NCBI GenBank assembly: GCA_024641655.1
Contig: JAHECR010000006.1
Span: forward strand, 1-64,000
Reading direction: 5' to 3'
From: Acidimicrobiaceae bacterium
Lineage (GTDB): Bacteria; Actinomycetota; Acidimicrobiia; Acidimicrobiales; UBA8592
DNA length: 64,000 bases
In this document: piece by piece, positions 60,966 through 64,000 of the stretch
Position numbering within the stretch: the first letter of the stretch is position 1
How the letters are laid out: every line of letters begins with the position of its first letter
Program-made: the position numbers and the translations under genes
The notes under the pieces: model-generated
The model's input: the letters and a program-made list of their open reading frames with translations, nothing else
What the model was told of the DNA's origin: nothing
The model's database searches: none

Positions 60966-61057
60966 GGCGCGCGTTCATCCGTGTCGACACTCGGCCAGTA
61001 GCGTTCGCTCGAGCTGCGCTGTGGGGCCCGGGGGGTAGAGCCCTACGCTGTGTTGGC

Positions 61058-61429
61058 ATGGACACGAGCGGGTTCCGGTTGGTCGTAGGGGCCGAACCGA
61101 TCCCGTTGGCCATCGCCGAGACCCGAGCCGCCCGTCGAAAGGGACTGCTCGGCATGCCCGCGCTCGAGGGCGCCCTGCTGCTTCGCCGCACGTCGTCGGT
61201 GCACACGTTCGCCATGCGGTTCCCGATCGACGTCGCCCACCTCGATCGCGACCTGCGGGTGCTTCGGACCACGACGATGGTGCCCAACCGCCTCGGCCGG
61301 CCCGTGCGCGGGGCGCGCAACGTGCTCGAGGCAACCGCAGGTGCCTTCGCTCGGTGGGGTCTCCAGCCCGGTGCCGTCGTCGAGATCGCCTCGGTGGCGC
61401 CAGAAAGCTCCGACGGCAGGGTCCGATGA
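61058..61429 (+). CDS. DUF192 family protein
   Basis: The 123-residue protein is a cytoplasmic DUF192 member: IAETRAARRKGLLGMPALEG, then the family's conserved SVHTFAMRFPIDVAHLDRDL and a hydrophobic closing part RNVLEATAGAFARWGLQPGA. The function of the family is unknown. Many homologues are exported, but this one has no signal peptide. Start ATG 61058. Its TGA overlaps the ATG of rsmI (ATGA). Confidence 0.85.
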   Translation: MDTSGFRLVVGAEPIPLAIAETRAARRKGLLGMPALEGALLLRRTSSVHTFAMRFPIDVAHLDRDLRVLRTTTMVPNRLGRPVRGARNVLEATAGAFARWGLQPGAVVEIASVAPESSDGRVR

Positions 61430-62262
61430 GGGCCGCGCTCGTGCTCGTCGGGACACCCATCGGCAATCTGGGCGACCTCTCCCCGCGGGCATTCGAGGAG
61501 CTCTCCGGCGCCGACGTCATCTGCTGCGAGGACAGCCGCCGGACCGGCAAGCTGTTGGAGCTCGCCGGGGTCGTCAACCGGCCGCGGCTGCTCGTCGTGA
61601 ACGATCACACCGAGGTGGCCCGTCGACGTGAGGTGGTCGACCGACTCGACCGAGGTGAGCGGGTCGTCGTCGTCAGCGACGCCGGGATGCCCGGGATATC
61701 CGACCCGGGGGAACGCCTGGTGGCGGCCGCAGTGCGTGCGGGACACCGCATCGAGGTCGTTCCGGGACCCTCTGCGGGTGTGGCCGCGTTGGTGGGCAGC
61801 GGGCTGCCGACGGGGCGCTACGTCTTTGAGGGGTTCCTTCCCCGCAAGGGGCGTGCTCGCACCGAGCGGCTTGCCGCGCTGGCGGTCGAGGAGCGCACGA
61901 TCGTGGTCTACGAGTCGCCGCACCGCGTCGCCGACACGCTCGCCGATCTCGGCGCCGCCTTCGGCCCTAATCGCCGCGTCGTGGTCGCGCGTGAGATCAC
62001 CAAGCTCCACGAGGAGTTCTGGCGAGGGTCCCTCGAGGGTGCGGTGCAATGGGCGATGTCGGAGAACCCCCGTGGGGAGATCGTCCTCGTGGTCGACGGA
62101 GCCCCACGCCGCGTGGGGGCAACCGATGCCGAACTGGTCGAAGCCCTGACCGCCGCGGTGGCTGCGGGCGACAGTACCCGCGACGCCGCGGCCGGCGTCG
62201 CAGCGAACTTCGGCGTGCCCAAGCGGCGCGTCTACGACCTGGCCCTCGGCCTGGGTTCGTAG
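61426..62262 (+). CDS. rsmI: 16S rRNA (cytidine-1402-2'-O)-methyltransferase RsmI
   Basis: RsmI methylates the ribose of C1402 in the ribosomal P-site. The 278-residue protein has the tetrapyrrole-methylase-type core LVLVGTPIGNLGDLSPRAFE, DVICCEDSRRTGKLLELAGV, VVVVSDAGMPGISDPGERLV, VPGPSAGVAALVGSGLPTGR and YESPHRVADTLADLG. ATG 61426 overlaps the DUF192 stop. The extra helical C-terminal region is usual for the family. In many actinobacteria metG follows; here a hypothetical gene does. Confidence 0.95.
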   Translation: MRAALVLVGTPIGNLGDLSPRAFEELSGADVICCEDSRRTGKLLELAGVVNRPRLLVVNDHTEVARRREVVDRLDRGERVVVVSDAGMPGISDPGERLVAAAVRAGHRIEVVPGPSAGVAALVGSGLPTGRYVFEGFLPRKGRARTERLAALAVEERTIVVYESPHRVADTLADLGAAFGPNRRVVVAREITKLHEEFWRGSLEGAVQWAMSENPRGEIVLVVDGAPRRVGATDAELVEALTAAVAAGDSTRDAAAGVAANFGVPKRRVYDLALGLGS

Positions 62263-62435
62263 AACCTTCGCCGGCGGGTCAGGTTCCGCGGGCCTCATTG
62301 GAAGGCCAGGGAGCCTGCTGTCTCGTTTGGTCGGCGCTCGGGTCGGCTCGCTCGGCGTCGCCCACCTGCTCAGTACGGTGGTTGCCGGGCCGGTAGCCGG
62401 CCACATCGCGGCAGGGATCGCCTAACCTTCATCGC

Positions 62436-62780
62436 ATGTCAGCGCTGGATCGCTACGACGAGTGGGCGGAGTCGTTGGACCGCTTGCTCGGCCCCGCCGT
62501 CGACGACGATCCGCTCGTTGATGTGTACGACCCCGAGACGCTCGCCGCGATCGACGAAGGCCGCACTCGACCCCATACGTCGCGTTGGCGGGGCCGTGCC
62601 GCTGCAGGAGCGGTAGTCGCCGGTCTCGTGACCGGCATGCGCGAGGTGTTCGAGCCCGAGGGCGAAGCCGTGGTCGAGCTGCAGGAATCCACCCGGCGGC
62701 GGCCCGAGGCGGTAACGGTGCACCTGGCCTGGGGCAATCCGGCCGCGAGCGTCGCCGTCGTCCGGCGCTGGCTGCTCTGA
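62436..62780 (+). CDS. Hypothetical actinobacterial protein
   Basis: I do not recognise this 114-residue protein by name. It starts ALDRYDEWAESLDRLLGPAV, has a glycine/alanine helix that could touch a membrane (GRAAAGAVVAGLVTGMREVF), and ends with a strand TVHLAWGNPAASVAVVRRWL. The start is ATG 62436. It stands between rsmI and rmuC. Confidence 0.7.
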   Translation: MSALDRYDEWAESLDRLLGPAVDDDPLVDVYDPETLAAIDEGRTRPHTSRWRGRAAAGAVVAGLVTGMREVFEPEGEAVVELQESTRRRPEAVTVHLAWGNPAASVAVVRRWLL

Positions 62781-62880
62781 CACGCGGCGGCCCCGCTCCC
62801 CGAGCGCTCCCTCGACGGCGCGCCGGAGTTGGTTGGGGAGGATCCCCGACACTGTCACACCCTGTCCTCACAATGGAAGC

Positions 62881-64000
62881 ATGACCTTGGTACTGGTTCT
62901 CGTATCCGTTCTCGCCGGTCTCGGTGCAGGCGCGCTGCTCGTCGCGGGCATCGCCCGTGATCAGCGGCGCCGCCTCGACGCCGCCCACGAGCAGCACCTG
63001 GCTCGGGCGACGGCCCTCTACGCCGAACAGCAGCGTCAGGTGGCCGCAGCCCAGCAGCACGCCGTGCAGGCAGCGGTACGGCAGGTCCTCAACGAGCGTG
63101 AGGCAACAGCGTCGCACACCGCCGCCGCGGTCACCGCCGACCGTGAGAAGACCGTGGCCTCCGCCGTCGAGAACGCGGTGCGGGTGGCTGCGGCGCAGCT
63201 CGACGCCCGCCTCCAGCAAGGGTCGCAGGAGCTCGACGCCCGCACGACCGCCTTCAACGTGCACGTCCAGAACATCACCGGACAACTCGACAAGGTGCAC
63301 GGGCTCATGACCTCCTTACAGAAGGAGAAGGCACAGCAACACGGCCAGCTCGTGAGCCAGCTCCAGGCCGCCACGAACCAGACCCAGGCGCTGCACCACA
63401 CGACCTCGGCGCTGCGCGAGGTGCTCGCCAGCCCCAAGTCCCGCGGTCAGTGGGGTGAGCGGATGGCCGAAGACGTCCTCCAGGCAGCCGGGTTCAGCGA
63501 GGGCATCAACTACCGGAAGCAGCAGACGGTCGCGGGTGGCGGGGTGCCCGACTTCACGTTCCTGCTCCCACGGGGACTGCATCTGCACATGGACGTGAAG
63601 TTCCCGATCGACAACTACGTCCGGTTCCTCGAAGCCGGCGACGATCTCGAACGCGACCGCTGCCGGTCTGCGTTCGCGCGCGATGTGAGGGCTCGCATTC
63701 GAGAGGTCCGTGATCGCGGGTACATCGACCCCGAGACCACCGTCGACACCCTGTTGATGTTCATCCCCAACGAGAGCGTGTACGCGTTCGTGCATGAGAA
63801 CGACGCCGACGTGATCGACCTCGCGCTCAAGCAGAAGGTGGTGCTCTGCTCACCGCTGACCTTGTTCTCGGTTCTGGCCATCGTGCGGCAGTCCGTCGAC
63901 AACTTCCGTCTCGAGCGCCGCTCGAGCGAAATCCTCGACTACCTCGTCGAATTCCGCTCCGAATGGGACAAGTTCTCCGAACACCTCGACAAGACGGGTC
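62881..64000 (+). CDS. rmuC: DNA recombination protein RmuC (partial, runs off the right edge)
   Basis: RmuC limits recombination at inverted repeats and has a restriction-endonuclease-like fold. The visible 373 residues start with a membrane anchor (LVLVLVSVLAGLGAGALLVA), then a long coiled coil (residues 25-190), and the conserved core: LREVLASPKSRGQWGERMAE, VPDFTFLLPRGLHLHMDVKF with the D-x-K nuclease-like site, FIPNESVYAFVHENDADVID and LCSPLTLFSVLAIVRQSV. The start is ATG 62881 with a weak GGAAG before it. The C-terminus lies outside the window. Confidence 0.95.
   Translation, partial: MTLVLVLVSVLAGLGAGALLVAGIARDQRRRLDAAHEQHLARATALYAEQQRQVAAAQQHAVQAAVRQVLNEREATASHTAAAVTADREKTVASAVENAVRVAAAQLDARLQQGSQELDARTTAFNVHVQNITGQLDKVHGLMTSLQKEKAQQHGQLVSQLQAATNQTQALHHTTSALREVLASPKSRGQWGERMAEDVLQAAGFSEGINYRKQQTVAGGGVPDFTFLLPRGLHLHMDVKFPIDNYVRFLEAGDDLERDRCRSAFARDVRARIREVRDRGYIDPETTVDTLLMFIPNESVYAFVHENDADVIDLALKQKVVLCSPLTLFSVLAIVRQSVDNFRLERRSSEILDYLVEFRSEWDKFSEHLDKTG

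Noticed and set aside
60241-62406. 721-codon open frame antisense to DUF192 and rsmI
   Set aside because: It spans several unrelated loci including the tandem repeat and runs opposite the well-conserved rsmI; no motif is seen. Its only real content is the eight-codon LLM start.

Overview
The window is GC-rich bacterial chromosome with many GTG starts and dense, translationally coupled operons (ATGA and GTGA overlaps). CarD, bL37, a luciferase-like (F420-type) oxidoreductase remnant, a TIGR03086-type DinB-fold protein and a P450-type small ferredoxin point to the Actinomycetota. The amount of amidohydrolase, sulfotransferase and CmcJ-like catabolic genes makes an environmental acidimicrobial lineage likely, but that placement is inference. 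There is no rRNA operon, CRISPR array or intact insertion sequence. One tRNA gene, tRNA-Pro(UGG), is present.

Positions 1-21,500 look accessory. They hold catabolic and lipid-type enzymes (thiolase-like protein, three amidohydrolases, SDR, HSL-type esterase, SAM methyltransferase, CmcJ-like protein, sulfotransferase), local regulators (one MarR, two TetR) and several eroded genes (FMN reductase fragment, SDR remnant, beheaded universal stress protein). The segment ends with a tyrosine integrase next to tRNA-Pro, the usual arrangement at an integration site. Within it, 5539-6600 is the most striking locus: a redoxin gene whose reading frame is interrupted only by a TGA exactly at the first residue of the redox motif (W-A-P-Y-U-G-C-R), followed 15 bases later by a 6-bp hairpin with a GGG loop. 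This is what a bacterial selenocysteine gene looks like.

Positions 21,700-36,100 hold a secreted FG-GAP/CAP protein, CarD, a three-gene cassette (beta-class DNA methyltransferase with a long C-terminal extension, a small protein, and a protein with PD-(D/E)XK-like motifs) that may be an undescribed restriction-modification or defence unit, HIT and DUF429 proteins, a lipoprotein glutaminyl cyclase, a membrane-anchored HELGH metalloprotease, a GntR regulator divergent from a stand-alone P-II protein, and a ferredoxin/ferredoxin-reductase pair.

Positions 36,100-51,800 are metabolic: M1 aminopeptidase; nucleoside salvage (adenosine kinase, upp, 5'-nucleotidase-like, psuG, HAD, add); a QueF-family protein; NAD synthesis (NadQ-like regulator, a perfect palindrome, nadA, nadB); and nickel-pincer cofactor synthesis (larC-larE-larB) behind a PhyH dioxygenase. 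No larA, nadC or amtB is seen.

Positions 51,800-64,000 hold a BMP-type nucleoside or sugar ABC transporter with an internal terminator, a ferritin-like di-iron protein, a 29-residue bL37 gene, ychF, an internally deleted luciferase-like pseudogene beside four 25-bp tandem repeats, DUF192, rsmI, and the start of rmuC.
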